A stretch of 64,000 bases of DNA, taken from contig JAZSAJ010000052.1 in assembly GCA_045601805.1 (NCBI GenBank), positions 1 through 64,000 of the forward strand. Reading direction: 5' to 3'. The notes beneath the pieces are model-generated. The model had not been told where the DNA came from. It searched no databases and saw nothing but the letters and a program-made list of their open reading frames with translations. Positions 16,643 to 24,532 of this stretch are shown piece by piece (the stretch's first letter is position 1; the number at the start of each line of letters is the position of its first letter). Source of the DNA: SIG607 sp045601805 (GTDB lineage Bacteria; Bacillota; Clostridia; Oscillospirales; Acutalibacteraceae). The position numbers and the translations under genes were made by a program.

Positions 16643-17689
16643 ATGAAAAAGGTCTTAATTGGGCTTTCGGGGGGCGTGGACTCCTCGGTGGCGGCTGCTG
16701 TTTTAAAAGAACAGGGATACCATGTTATTGGCGCAACTTTGTTTTTGCACAAAGAAGACGAACTTGCCCGCGGCAGAGATATAACTGATGCCAAAAGCGT
16801 GTGCGACAAGTTAGGCATTGAACATTACGTTTTTGATTTTACCGAACTGTTTGCGCGTGAAGTTAAAGATTATTTTATTAATTCTTATATAAACGGCGAA
16901 ACTCCGAACCCCTGTATTGTTTGCAATAAAAAGGTAAAATTTTCGGCTCTTTTAAACAAAGCAGATGAAATGGGAATTGATTATATTGCAACAGGGCACT
17001 ACTCTAAAATAACCGAAGACCCTATTACAAAAAGAATGCTTTTGCGGAGGCCAAATGACGCTTCAAAAGACCAAACTTATGTTTTATATTGCCTTAGCCA
17101 AGAACAGCTAAGGCGTACTAAAATGCCCCTTGCCGATTACACCAAGGCGGAGATTAGGGAAAAAGCCGAAAGCATTGGATTTAGCAATGCAAACAGGCCC
17201 GACAGCCAAGATATTTGTTTTATACCAAACGGCGATTATGCTTCTTTTATTAAGAATAACACCGAATTTGGCTTTGAAAAGGGCAATTTTGTGGATATAA
17301 ACGGCAAAGTTTTGGGCGAACATCAAGGCGTAATTAACTACACCGTTGGGCAAAGAAAAGGGCTTGGCATTGCGCTTGGCAAACCGCAGTTTGTAATTAG
17401 CAAAGACGCTAAAACAAACCAAGTTGTTTTGGGGAACGAAGAATACCTTTTTAATAAACGCGTACTTGTTAATAACCTAAACTTTATACCTTTTGAAAAA
17501 TTAAGCGGCGAAATAAAGGTAACGGCAAAACTGCGTTACCGCCACAAAGAAGAAAACGCCACCGTACGAATGATAGATAACGACACAGCCGAAGTTATTT
17601 TTGATAAACCGCAGCGCGCGGCGGCAAAAGGGCAATCGGCAGTATTTTATCAAGACGATATTGTTATAGGCGGAGGAATTATATTATGA
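16643..17689 (+). CDS. mnmA: tRNA 2-thiouridylase MnmA
   Basis: MnmA thiolates U34 of Lys, Glu and Gln tRNAs using ATP and a persulfide relay. The 348-residue protein has the PP-loop GLSGGVDSSVAAAVL, the catalytic pair in NPCIVCNKKVKF and DICFIPNGDY, ATGHYSKI, and the barrel region TVGQRKGLGIALGKPQFV. Length is normal. Its stop codon overlaps the start of the LUD gene by 4 bp, so they share an mRNA. Confidence 0.97.
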   Translation: MKKVLIGLSGGVDSSVAAAVLKEQGYHVIGATLFLHKEDELARGRDITDAKSVCDKLGIEHYVFDFTELFAREVKDYFINSYINGETPNPCIVCNKKVKFSALLNKADEMGIDYIATGHYSKITEDPITKRMLLRRPNDASKDQTYVLYCLSQEQLRRTKMPLADYTKAEIREKAESIGFSNANRPDSQDICFIPNGDYASFIKNNTEFGFEKGNFVDINGKVLGEHQGVINYTVGQRKGLGIALGKPQFVISKDAKTNQVVLGNEEYLFNKRVLVNNLNFIPFEKLSGEIKVTAKLRYRHKEENATVRMIDNDTAEVIFDKPQRAAAKGQSAVFYQDDIVIGGGIIL

Positions 17690-18324
17690 CCGAAAAAATT
17701 GCAAAAACCATAGACGCGCTTAAAAAGAACCGAATGGACGCTTACTATGCCGAAAAAAAGGAAGATGTTTTGCCCATAATAAAATCGCTTATTAAAAAGG
17801 GCGATAAAATTGGCGCAGGCGGTTCGGTAACCTTAAAGCAAATTGACACCCTTTCGCTTTTTAAAAACGGTGACTATAATTTTATTGACCGTTATGAGCC
17901 GGGCATTACCGACGAAGAGCGCACGAATCGTTTTAGAGAAGCGTTTTTTGCCGATGTTTTTGTTATGTCAAGCAACGCGGTAACCACAAGCGGACGCCTT
18001 ATAAATGTTGACGGTTTTGGCAACAGGGTTGCGGCGCTTGTTTTTGGGCCCAAAAGCGTTATTGTTGTGGTTGGCGCAAATAAAATTGTTGAAACCACCG
18101 AAGAGGGCTTCCGCAGAATAAGAAAAATTGCCGCACCAAAGAACACAAAACGTCTTAACTGCAAAACCTATTGCGAATCGTGTGGCGAATGTATGGGTGA
18201 CGGTGATATTGGAAGCGGCTGCAGTGCCGACCAAAGAATTTGCTGTCACTATGTGGTAAGTTCTTTCCAGCGCGATAAAGGCAGAATTAAGGTAATTATT
18301 TGCGAAGAAGAACTTGGTTATTAA
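17686..18324 (+). CDS. LUD-domain protein (YkgG/LutC-like) with Cys-rich tail
   Basis: This 212-residue protein belongs to the LUD (lactate utilization) family: GDKIGAGGSVTLKQIDTL, SSNAVTTSGRLINVDGFGNR and PKSVIVVVGANKIV are typical. In other bacteria LUD proteins take part in lactate oxidation with LutA/LutB partners, but no such partners are here, so the substrate is unknown. After residue 160 there is a cysteine-rich tail, CKTYCESCGECM followed by three further Cys, able in principle to hold an Fe-S cluster or zinc. It is translationally coupled to mnmA (4-bp overlap). Function is not assigned beyond the family. Confidence 0.8.
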   Translation: MTEKIAKTIDALKKNRMDAYYAEKKEDVLPIIKSLIKKGDKIGAGGSVTLKQIDTLSLFKNGDYNFIDRYEPGITDEERTNRFREAFFADVFVMSSNAVTTSGRLINVDGFGNRVAALVFGPKSVIVVVGANKIVETTEEGFRRIRKIAAPKNTKRLNCKTYCESCGECMGDGDIGSGCSADQRICCHYVVSSFQRDKGRIKVIICEEELGY

Positions 18325-18333
18325 AAATAATTT

Positions 18334-18400
18334 AAAAGCATACTCTTTTTATGAGGTTGTATTTTATTAAACGCAACTTTCAAAGGGGAGTGTGCTTTTT
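18334..18400 (+). promoter_or_regulatory. Long-loop hairpin spanning the dacA leader
   Basis: AAAAGCATACTC (18334-18345) pairs with GAGTGTGCTTTT (18388-18399) with one G-U pair, ending in a T run that reaches the dacA ATG at 18403. Inside the loop, GAGGTTG and CAACTTTC can extend the structure. The 3' arm covers the only purine-rich site (AAAGGGGAG), so it may be the terminator of the LUD operon, or may gate dacA expression, or both. Confidence 0.5.
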
Positions 18401-18402
18401 TT

Positions 18403-19536
18403 ATGAAAAAATTATTATGTATACTTTTAGCATGTTTATTTTTATTTGGCGGTGCGGTAAACTGCTTTGCCGAGGGGGAAATTACCGTTACTTCGCCCAG
18501 CGCTGTTTTAATTGAACAAAACACGGGCAGAATTATTTTTGAAAAAGATAAAGACACCCGTTTACCGCCTGCATCAATAACTAAAATTATGAGTTTGTTG
18601 CTTGTTATGGAAGCAATGGAACAAGGCAGTTTTACCAAAGAAACTGTATTAACTTGCAGTGATACCGCATCAAAACTTGGGGGTTCGCAAATTTGGCTCC
18701 ATCCGGGCGAACAAATGACGGTGGACGATTTACTTAAAGCGGTGTTTGTTGTTTCGGCAAACGATGCAACTGTGCTTTTAGCCGAAGCAGTTGCAGGCAG
18801 CGAAGAAAGTTTTGTGGCTTTAATGAACGAAAAAGCAAAGGCGTTGGGCCTTGCTAATACTAATTTTCAAAATGCAACAGGACTTGACGCGCCCGAACAT
18901 TATTCAAGCGCATACGATATAGCCGTTATGGCAAAAGAACTTATGAAATACCCTACTGTTACCGATTACACAACTATTTGGATGGATTCTTTGCGCGGCG
19001 GCGAATCGGAACTTGTAAACACCAACCGTTTAGTGCGCTTTTACGAAGGTTGCACAGGCCTTAAAACAGGAACAACCGCAACAGCAGGTTATTGCCTTTG
19101 CGCAACTGCCAACCGTGGTGGGCTTTATTTAATAAGCGTTGTGCTGAATTCAAGCAGTAGTGCCGACCGCTTTAGTGATTCTCAAAAACTGCTTAACTTT
19201 GGCTTTGCAAATTACGGTTACATTATAAAAACACCCGAATTAACGAAAAATTTTATTGCGGTTAAAAAGGGTGTTAACGAAGCGGTTGAAATTATGCCCG
19301 AAAACGATTTTTCAGCCCTTATTAAAAAAAGCGATGCTAATAAAATAACAAGCCAAATTGAAATAGCAGAAAATATTACCGCGCCAATGAAAAAAGGCAG
19401 TGTAGTTGGCAAGGCGGAATATTTTATTGATGGGGAAAGTATTGGTTTTGTAAATATAGTAACTAAAGAAGACTGCGTCTCCCTTAACATAGTTAAGGCA
19501 TTTTCGTTTATAGTTAAAAGCTTATTTTCTTTATAA
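18403..19536 (+). CDS. dacA: D-alanyl-D-alanine carboxypeptidase DacA (PBP5-like)
   Basis: This 377-residue class S11 serine peptidase trims the terminal D-Ala of peptidoglycan stem peptides outside the membrane. It has an N-terminal signal peptide (residues 1-23, ending NCFA), the catalytic SITK (Ser58, Lys61), SAN at 118-120 and the KTG triad at 221 (KTGTTATAG). The last 20 residues form an amphipathic membrane anchor (FSFIVKSLFSL). The spacing from the GGGGAG site to the ATG is long (about 13 nt) and the site is buried in a hairpin, so translation may be weak or controlled. Confidence 0.95.
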   Translation: MKKLLCILLACLFLFGGAVNCFAEGEITVTSPSAVLIEQNTGRIIFEKDKDTRLPPASITKIMSLLLVMEAMEQGSFTKETVLTCSDTASKLGGSQIWLHPGEQMTVDDLLKAVFVVSANDATVLLAEAVAGSEESFVALMNEKAKALGLANTNFQNATGLDAPEHYSSAYDIAVMAKELMKYPTVTDYTTIWMDSLRGGESELVNTNRLVRFYEGCTGLKTGTTATAGYCLCATANRGGLYLISVVLNSSSSADRFSDSQKLLNFGFANYGYIIKTPELTKNFIAVKKGVNEAVEIMPENDFSALIKKSDANKITSQIEIAENITAPMKKGSVVGKAEYFIDGESIGFVNIVTKEDCVSLNIVKAFSFIVKSLFSL

Positions 19537-19571
19537 TGTAAAAAAACAGTAAATTCGCACAAATAACAGTT

Positions 19572-19600
19572 GAAAAGTTGCTTTTTTTATAGTAAAATAT
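19572..19600 (+). promoter_or_regulatory. Promoter of pgi
   Basis: TTGAAA, a 17-bp spacer and TAAAAT lie about 35 bp before the pgi start, a plausible sigma-A promoter. Confidence 0.6.
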
Positions 19601-19634
19601 AAATAAAGAAAAAAGCAAACAGAGGTAATTTTAA

Positions 19635-20975
19635 ATGGCACTTAGATTTAACACACAATATGCAAAAGAGTTCCTTCGTCCTAATGATATTAAGGGGTTG
19701 GAACCTTCTGTTTATTCGGCACACGATTTGTTTAATAGCCGCGAATGGCTTGGTAACGACTTTTTGGGCTGGGCAGACTTGCCGGTTAACTACGATAAAG
19801 AAGAATTTGCGCGTATTAAATCCGCCGCACAAAAAATTAGAAATGACAGCGATGTTTTAATTGTTATTGGTATTGGCGGCAGTTATTTAGGCGCACGCGC
19901 TGCTATTGAATTTTTAAAAGGCCCTTACTATAACCAGTTAAGAAACGGCGCACCCGAAATTTATTTTTCGGGCAATTCAATTAGCGGAAGCGATTTAAAC
20001 GATATTTTGGCGCTTTGCGAAGGCAAAGATGTTTCGCTTAACATTATTTCAAAAAGCGGTACAACCACTGAACCTGCCGTTGCATTTAGGGTGCTTCGCA
20101 AGTTTTTAGAAGAAAAATACGGCGAAGAAGAAGCATCTAAACGTATTTACTGCACAACCGATAAAGCGCGCGGCACACTTAAACAGTTGGCCGACGAAAA
20201 GGGTTATGAATGTTTTGTTGTTCCCGATGACGTTGGCGGCCGTTATTCTGTTTTAACTGCAGTTGGTTTGTTGCCCATTGCCACAAGCGGTGCCAATATT
20301 GACGCTTTAATGGCAGGCGCGCAAAAGGCAAGGGAAGAATACAGCGTAAAAGATGTTAATAAAAACGACTGTTATTTATACGCCGCTGCAAGAAATGCTT
20401 TTTATAATAAAGGCAAAGATATTGAACTTCTTGTAAGTTATGAGCCACGCTTTACAATGATGGCTGAATGGTATAAACAACTTTTCGGCGAAAGCGAAGG
20501 CAAAGACAATAAGGGCTTGTTCCCTGCATCGGTTACATTCTCTACCGATTTACACTCAATGGGCCAATACATTCAAGACGGCAAACGCCTTATGTTTGAA
20601 ACGGTTGTAAACATTGCCGATAACGGAAGCGATGTTGTTATTGAAGCCGAAGAAAATAACGGCGACGGCTTAAACTTCCTTGCCGGTAAACCAATGTCTT
20701 TTGTAAACAACAAGGCATTTGAAGGCACTGTTTTAGCCCATGCCGACGGCGGTGTTCCCACCTTGGTTATTGAGGTTGACAAGGCCGACGAAGAAAACCT
20801 TGGCCGTCTTGTTTACTTCTTCTGCAAAGCTTGTGCAATTTCGGGCTATATGCTTGGCGTAAACCCGTTTGACCAACCCGGTGTTGAAAGTTACAAAAAG
20901 AATATGTTTGCGCTTTTGGGCAAACCCGGTTACGAAGCACAAAAAGAAGAACTTGAAAAACGCTTAGGCAAATAA
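19635..20975 (+). CDS. pgi: Glucose-6-phosphate isomerase Pgi
   Basis: Pgi interconverts glucose-6-phosphate and fructose-6-phosphate in glycolysis and gluconeogenesis. The 446-residue protein, the usual Firmicutes length, contains VIGIGGSYLGARAAIEFL, ISKSGTTTEPAVAFRVL (sugar-phosphate loop), VGGRYSVLTAVGLLP and the C-terminal GVNPFDQPGVESYKKNMFAL with the catalytic Lys. Preceded by AGAGG. A 7-bp hairpin at 20990-21009 (CGAACGG/CCGTTCG) follows without a T run. Confidence 0.97.
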   Translation: MALRFNTQYAKEFLRPNDIKGLEPSVYSAHDLFNSREWLGNDFLGWADLPVNYDKEEFARIKSAAQKIRNDSDVLIVIGIGGSYLGARAAIEFLKGPYYNQLRNGAPEIYFSGNSISGSDLNDILALCEGKDVSLNIISKSGTTTEPAVAFRVLRKFLEEKYGEEEASKRIYCTTDKARGTLKQLADEKGYECFVVPDDVGGRYSVLTAVGLLPIATSGANIDALMAGAQKAREEYSVKDVNKNDCYLYAAARNAFYNKGKDIELLVSYEPRFTMMAEWYKQLFGESEGKDNKGLFPASVTFSTDLHSMGQYIQDGKRLMFETVVNIADNGSDVVIEAEENNGDGLNFLAGKPMSFVNNKAFEGTVLAHADGGVPTLVIEVDKADEENLGRLVYFFCKACAISGYMLGVNPFDQPGVESYKKNMFALLGKPGYEAQKEELEKRLGK

Positions 20976-21036
20976 GAAAGTTAATTAGACGAACGGCTAA
21001 AACCGTTCGCAGAAAATAAAAAAGGAGCTGAATAAT

Positions 21037-21447
21037 ATGGTAAAAATTATCATTGGTAGAAAGGGTTCCGGTAAAACGAAAAAATTAGTTGATTTCGTTA
21101 ATGCCGCCACTGAAAAAAGCAACGGCAATGTTGTTTGTATTGAAAAGGGCGACACATTAAAATTCAGTATTACCCATAAAGCACGACTTATTGATGCTGA
21201 CCATTACGGTATTAGCGGTTTTGCTGCATATTATGGTATGATTTGCGGAATTTTGGCAGGTAACTACGATGTAACCGATTTGTTTGGCGATGCAACACTT
21301 CGCATTGGTTCACGCGATTATGCTGAACTTGAAGATTTTCTTAAAAAGGTTGAAGCGCTTGCAAACGAAGCAAAGGTAGATGTTATATTTACTGTTTCGG
21401 CAGATGCAGAAGAACTTCCTGCAGGTGTTTTGGCTTACGCAGAATAA
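21037..21447 (+). CDS. Small P-loop ATPase-like protein, unknown function
   Basis: The 136-residue protein opens with a Walker A motif, IIIGRKGSGKTKKLV, followed by NVVCIEKGDTLKFSI and YGMICGILAGNYDVTDLFGD. A short acidic alpha/beta C-terminal part (DVIFTVSADAEELP) ends the protein. No transport, nuclease or helicase motif is visible. Proteins of this size with the same opening appear, from memory, to be widespread in Clostridia and are sometimes misnamed PilT. It has an AAGGAG site and its own terminator; expression may come from read-through of pgi. Function unknown. Confidence 0.75.
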   Translation: MVKIIIGRKGSGKTKKLVDFVNAATEKSNGNVVCIEKGDTLKFSITHKARLIDADHYGISGFAAYYGMICGILAGNYDVTDLFGDATLRIGSRDYAELEDFLKKVEALANEAKVDVIFTVSADAEELPAGVLAYAE

Positions 21448-21454
21448 AACCCAA

Positions 21455-21486
21455 AAACCCGAGCAACGCTCGGGTTTTATTTTTTA
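21455..21486 (+). terminator. Terminator after the P-loop gene
   Basis: AAACCCGAGC and GCTCGGGTTT form a 10-bp stem with loop AAC, followed by TATTTTTT. Confidence 0.92.
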
Positions 21487-21491
21487 TTTCA

Positions 21492-21520
21492 TTGACTTTG
21501 CGGTATAAAATGTATATACT
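21492..21520 (+). promoter_or_regulatory. Promoter of the CofE-like gene
   Basis: TTGACT (21492-21497), a 17-bp spacer and TATACT (21515-21520), placed 33 bp upstream of the gene start. Confidence 0.7.
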
Positions 21521-21552
21521 AATAATTAGAAAAAATAAAGGGGCTGTAAAAA

Positions 21553-22356
21553 ATGGCATTTTGGTATGACGGCAATAAAAACTATGCCGAAAACAAACGC
21601 GAAAAAGACGGCATTGTTTATTATATTAGGGGCGTTGTGGAACTTGACGGCAAGCGTTTTGAACGCTATGCAGTTAACACTCATTTTATTGAACGCGGCG
21701 AAAATTTGGTTGAACTTATTGGCCGTTATGTAATGCCTTTGTATAAAGAGGGCGACATTCTTTCTATTGGCGAAAAGGTTGTTTCAATGTGCCAAAACAA
21801 CACCGTTGAAAAGAAAAATGTTAAAATTGGCTTTTTGGCAAAAACACTTTCTCGCTTTGCTATGCCTTATACCGCAACGGGTATTGGTATGGGCGAACCT
21901 TATAAACTTCAGCTTGCTATTGATATGAAAGGCGCACCGCTTGTTATTTGGGGCGCAATTTGCGCCGGTGTTTGCAAAATTTTTGGCAAACGCGGTGTAT
22001 TTTACGAAATTGTTGGCCACGATATTGCGGGCATTGACGGTTTTTATAAAAACGCTCCCCTTGAAACCTATAAAAACCTTGCGGTTTTAATTCCCAAAGA
22101 CCCAGACGGCGAATGTAAAAAAATTAAAGACGCCCACGGTATTAGTGTAATGATTGTTGACGCTAACGATTTATCGGTTGATATTCTTGGTACAAGCAGT
22201 GACCTTGACTTTATTAGTAAAGATTTTCTTGCCGATTTAATTAGGGACAACCCTGCAGGACAAGACGATGAAATGACACCGTTCATACTTATTCGCGATA
22301 TTAAAGATGCTCCTGCCGAACCTTATGTTCCAATGAAAGAAAGAGAACAGAAATAA
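21553..22356 (+). CDS. CofE-like (F420-0:gamma-glutamyl ligase family) protein
   Basis: The 267-residue protein resembles the F420 ligase family: an N-terminal THFIERGENLVELIGRYV segment, then EGDILSIGEKVVSMCQN (the family's 'dGDilvisek' pattern), GMGEPYKLQLAIDMKGAP, and GHDIAGIDGFYK. In archaea and actinobacteria CofE adds glutamate to coenzyme F420-0. No other F420 gene is seen here, and gut clostridia are not known for F420, so it may attach glutamate to another acceptor or have a different role. It is a single-gene unit with its own promoter. Confidence 0.65.
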   Translation: MAFWYDGNKNYAENKREKDGIVYYIRGVVELDGKRFERYAVNTHFIERGENLVELIGRYVMPLYKEGDILSIGEKVVSMCQNNTVEKKNVKIGFLAKTLSRFAMPYTATGIGMGEPYKLQLAIDMKGAPLVIWGAICAGVCKIFGKRGVFYEIVGHDIAGIDGFYKNAPLETYKNLAVLIPKDPDGECKKIKDAHGISVMIVDANDLSVDILGTSSDLDFISKDFLADLIRDNPAGQDDEMTPFILIRDIKDAPAEPYVPMKEREQK

Positions 22357-22379
22357 TTTAAAGTTACTTAAAAAACCTA

Positions 22380-22408
22380 TTGACAAAAGGGATTATTTCT
22401 TTTATAAT
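22380..22408 (+). promoter_or_regulatory. Promoter of yceD-rpmF
   Basis: A near-perfect sigma-A promoter: TTGACA (22380-22385), a 17-bp spacer and TATAAT (22403-22408), 27 bp before the GTG of the first gene. Confidence 0.85.
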
Positions 22409-22435
22409 AACTTGGTGACGATTGGAGGAAACTGA

Positions 22436-22939
22436 GTGATTCTTGATTTAAAAAAGTTATTTATCACACCAAATGCAGTTCTTCCTATTGAATATAGTTT
22501 GGATATGAGTCGGCTTGACTATTCGGGTATATATCCGCTCTTAAAACCCGTTAGTGTTAGTGGCAAAGTGTCCAACAGGGCAGGTCTTGTTACCCTTTGG
22601 CTTAAAATGGTGTATGTCTTTTCATCCCCTTGTGATAGATGCGGGCTACCAACCGCCGCTACTCACGAAGTGTTGCTTGAAAAGTCCTTGGCTCCCGAAA
22701 TTGAAAGTGAATATAGCGACGATATTATTATTGTTGAGGATTTAAAACTCAATTTAGATGAACTTGTTTATTCTGAAGTGTTGCTTTCGCTTCCAATGAA
22801 ACACCTTTGCCAAACCGACTGTAAGGGAATTTGCAGTAAGTGCGGTAAAAATTTAAACGAAGGAAACTGCGGTTGTAGTAAAAAGGAAATTGACCCGCGT
22901 TTACAGGCCCTTGCCGATTTACTTGAAAATAATGAATGA
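22436..22939 (+). CDS. yceD: YceD/DUF177 large-subunit accumulation protein
   Basis: This 167-residue DUF177 protein is needed for 23S rRNA accumulation in organisms where it has been studied. It contains SPCDRCGLPT near residue 60 and a C-terminal CQTDCKGICSKCGKNLNEG followed by CGC, a probable zinc site, and the acidic middle EYSDDIIIVEDLKLNLDELV typical of the family. It starts at GTG 22436 after GGAGG and directly precedes rpmF, the almost universal neighbour of this family. Confidence 0.9.
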   Translation: MILDLKKLFITPNAVLPIEYSLDMSRLDYSGIYPLLKPVSVSGKVSNRAGLVTLWLKMVYVFSSPCDRCGLPTAATHEVLLEKSLAPEIESEYSDDIIIVEDLKLNLDELVYSEVLLSLPMKHLCQTDCKGICSKCGKNLNEGNCGCSKKEIDPRLQALADLLENNE

Positions 22940-22960
22940 TATAAAAAGGAGTTGCTGAAA

Positions 22961-23143
22961 ATGGCAGTACCGAAGAGAAAAACATCTAAAGCCCGTCGCG
23001 ATAAAAGACGCAATAATTTATGGAAACTTACTGCACCCGCATTGGTAAAATGTGCTCGTTGCGGTGAATACAAAAGACCTCACCGTGTTTGCTCTGCTTG
23101 TGGCTATTACGGTGACCGCGAAGTAGTAAAAGTTGAAGAATAA
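22961..23143 (+). CDS. rpmF: Ribosomal protein L32 (zinc type)
   Basis: The 60-residue L32 begins MAVPKRKTSKARRDKRRN and has a four-cysteine zinc ribbon, CARCGEYKRPHRVCSACG. ATG 22961 follows AAAAGGAG by about 9 nt. Cotranscribed with yceD and followed by a terminator. Confidence 0.97.
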   Translation: MAVPKRKTSKARRDKRRNNLWKLTAPALVKCARCGEYKRPHRVCSACGYYGDREVVKVEE

Positions 23144-23160
23144 TTCGTTTTGCTAATTTG

Positions 23161-23202
23161 GGCAGAGGTTGGGGGAATTCCTTATCTCTGCCTTTTATTT
23201 TT
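23161..23202 (+). terminator. Terminator after rpmF
   Basis: GGCAGAG (23161-23167) pairs with CTCTGCC (23186-23192) and is followed by TTTTATTTTT. The loop is 18 nt, so read-through into the next gene is possible. Confidence 0.75.
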
Positions 23203-23220
23203 AACCAAGGAGGGATTGTT

Positions 23221-24519
23221 TTGGCTGTAACGGTAAAGGAAGTTATTAAAAAATCGCCTGCCTATAAAAAAGGCATAAAAGACGGCGATAAAGTTCTTAC
23301 AATAAACGGAAACCAAATTATTGATGTGCTTGATTACCGTTTTTACCAAAACGACACCCGATTGAATTTGAAGATTGAAACGGTTTCGGGCAAGGTAAAA
23401 ACCGTTAAAATTAAAAAGGGCGAATATGAAGAACTTGGTTTAGAGTTTCAAGATTATTTAATGGACAAACAACACCCTTGCCAAAACAACTGTATTTTTT
23501 GCTTTATAAATCAGTTGCCAAAAGGAATGAGGGAAAGTTTATATTTTAAAGACGACGATTCCCGCCTTTCTTTTTTGTTTGGCAACTATATTACCCTTAC
23601 AAATTTAACCGAGCACGAAATTGACCGCATTATAAAAATGCACATAAGCCCCGTTAATATTTCGGTGCACACAACCAACCCCGAACTTAGGTGCAAAATG
23701 ATGAACAACCGTTTTGCAGGTGAAAAGTTAAATATAATTTCGCGCTTTAATAAGGCGGGAATTAAAATGAACTGCCAACTTGTTTTGGTGCCAGGGTTTA
23801 ACGACGAAAAAGAACTTGAGCGTTCACTTTCTGATTTACTGCAGTTTGAAAATATTGAAAGCATTGCCGCCGTGCCTGTTGGTATAACCAAATACCGCGA
23901 GGGGTTGCCCAAATTAAATTCGTTTAATAAAGAAACCGCAACACAAACACTTCGCATACTAAACAAATACGGCGAAGAAAGTGTTAAAAAATACGGCGTT
24001 CGCAAGGTTTTTGGGTCGGATGAGTTTTATTTACTTGCAGAACAAGAAATTCCGCCTGTTGAATTTTATGAAGATTTTTCGCAACTCGCTAACGGAGTTG
24101 GTATGTGGGCGCTTTTAAAAGACGAAGCGTTTACTGCTATTAACGAAGCGGAAAACCTAAACGGAAACACCAAAAAGACTATAGCAACCGGTGTTGCGGC
24201 CGAGCCACTGTTAAAAGAAATTGTGACTTATGCAAAAAACAAGTTTCCTAATTTAGAATGTAATGTTGTTGCTATTAAAAATAATTTCTTTGGCGAAAAA
24301 ATTACCGTTTCGGGCCTTGTTACCGGAAACGATTTAATAGAACAGTTAAAAGATAAAGATATAGGCAGTGTTTTGCTTTTGCCCGAAAATATGTTACGCT
24401 ATGAAAACGATTTGTTTTTAGATAATGTATCGGTAAATGAGGTAGAGCAAAAACTTGGTGTAAAGATAAACATTGTATCTTCAAAAGGTGAAGATTTAAT
24501 TAGTAAGTTATTAAACTGA
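23221..24519 (+). CDS. DUF512 PDZ/radical SAM protein
   Basis: The 432-residue protein starts with a PDZ-like domain (VIKKSPAYKKGIKDGDKVLTI), then a CxxxCxxC cluster at HPCQNNCIFCFINQLPKGM, the mark of a radical-SAM type 4Fe-4S site, followed by DDDSRLSFLFGNYITLTNL and the C-terminal DUF512 part (GVRKVFGSDEFYLLAEQEIP). Its biochemical role is not established. TTG 23221 is taken as the start because AAGGAGGG at 23207-23214 stands 6 nt upstream; earlier in-frame starts lie inside the terminator. In many Clostridia this gene lies just before der, as here. Confidence 0.9.
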   Translation: MAVTVKEVIKKSPAYKKGIKDGDKVLTINGNQIIDVLDYRFYQNDTRLNLKIETVSGKVKTVKIKKGEYEELGLEFQDYLMDKQHPCQNNCIFCFINQLPKGMRESLYFKDDDSRLSFLFGNYITLTNLTEHEIDRIIKMHISPVNISVHTTNPELRCKMMNNRFAGEKLNIISRFNKAGIKMNCQLVLVPGFNDEKELERSLSDLLQFENIESIAAVPVGITKYREGLPKLNSFNKETATQTLRILNKYGEESVKKYGVRKVFGSDEFYLLAEQEIPPVEFYEDFSQLANGVGMWALLKDEAFTAINEAENLNGNTKKTIATGVAAEPLLKEIVTYAKNKFPNLECNVVAIKNNFFGEKITVSGLVTGNDLIEQLKDKDIGSVLLLPENMLRYENDLFLDNVSVNEVEQKLGVKINIVSSKGEDLISKLLN

Positions 24520-24532
24520 AAGGAGCAGTAAA

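Noticed and set aside
20990..21009. Terminator after pgi
   Set aside because: A 7-bp hairpin is present but no T run follows on either strand.
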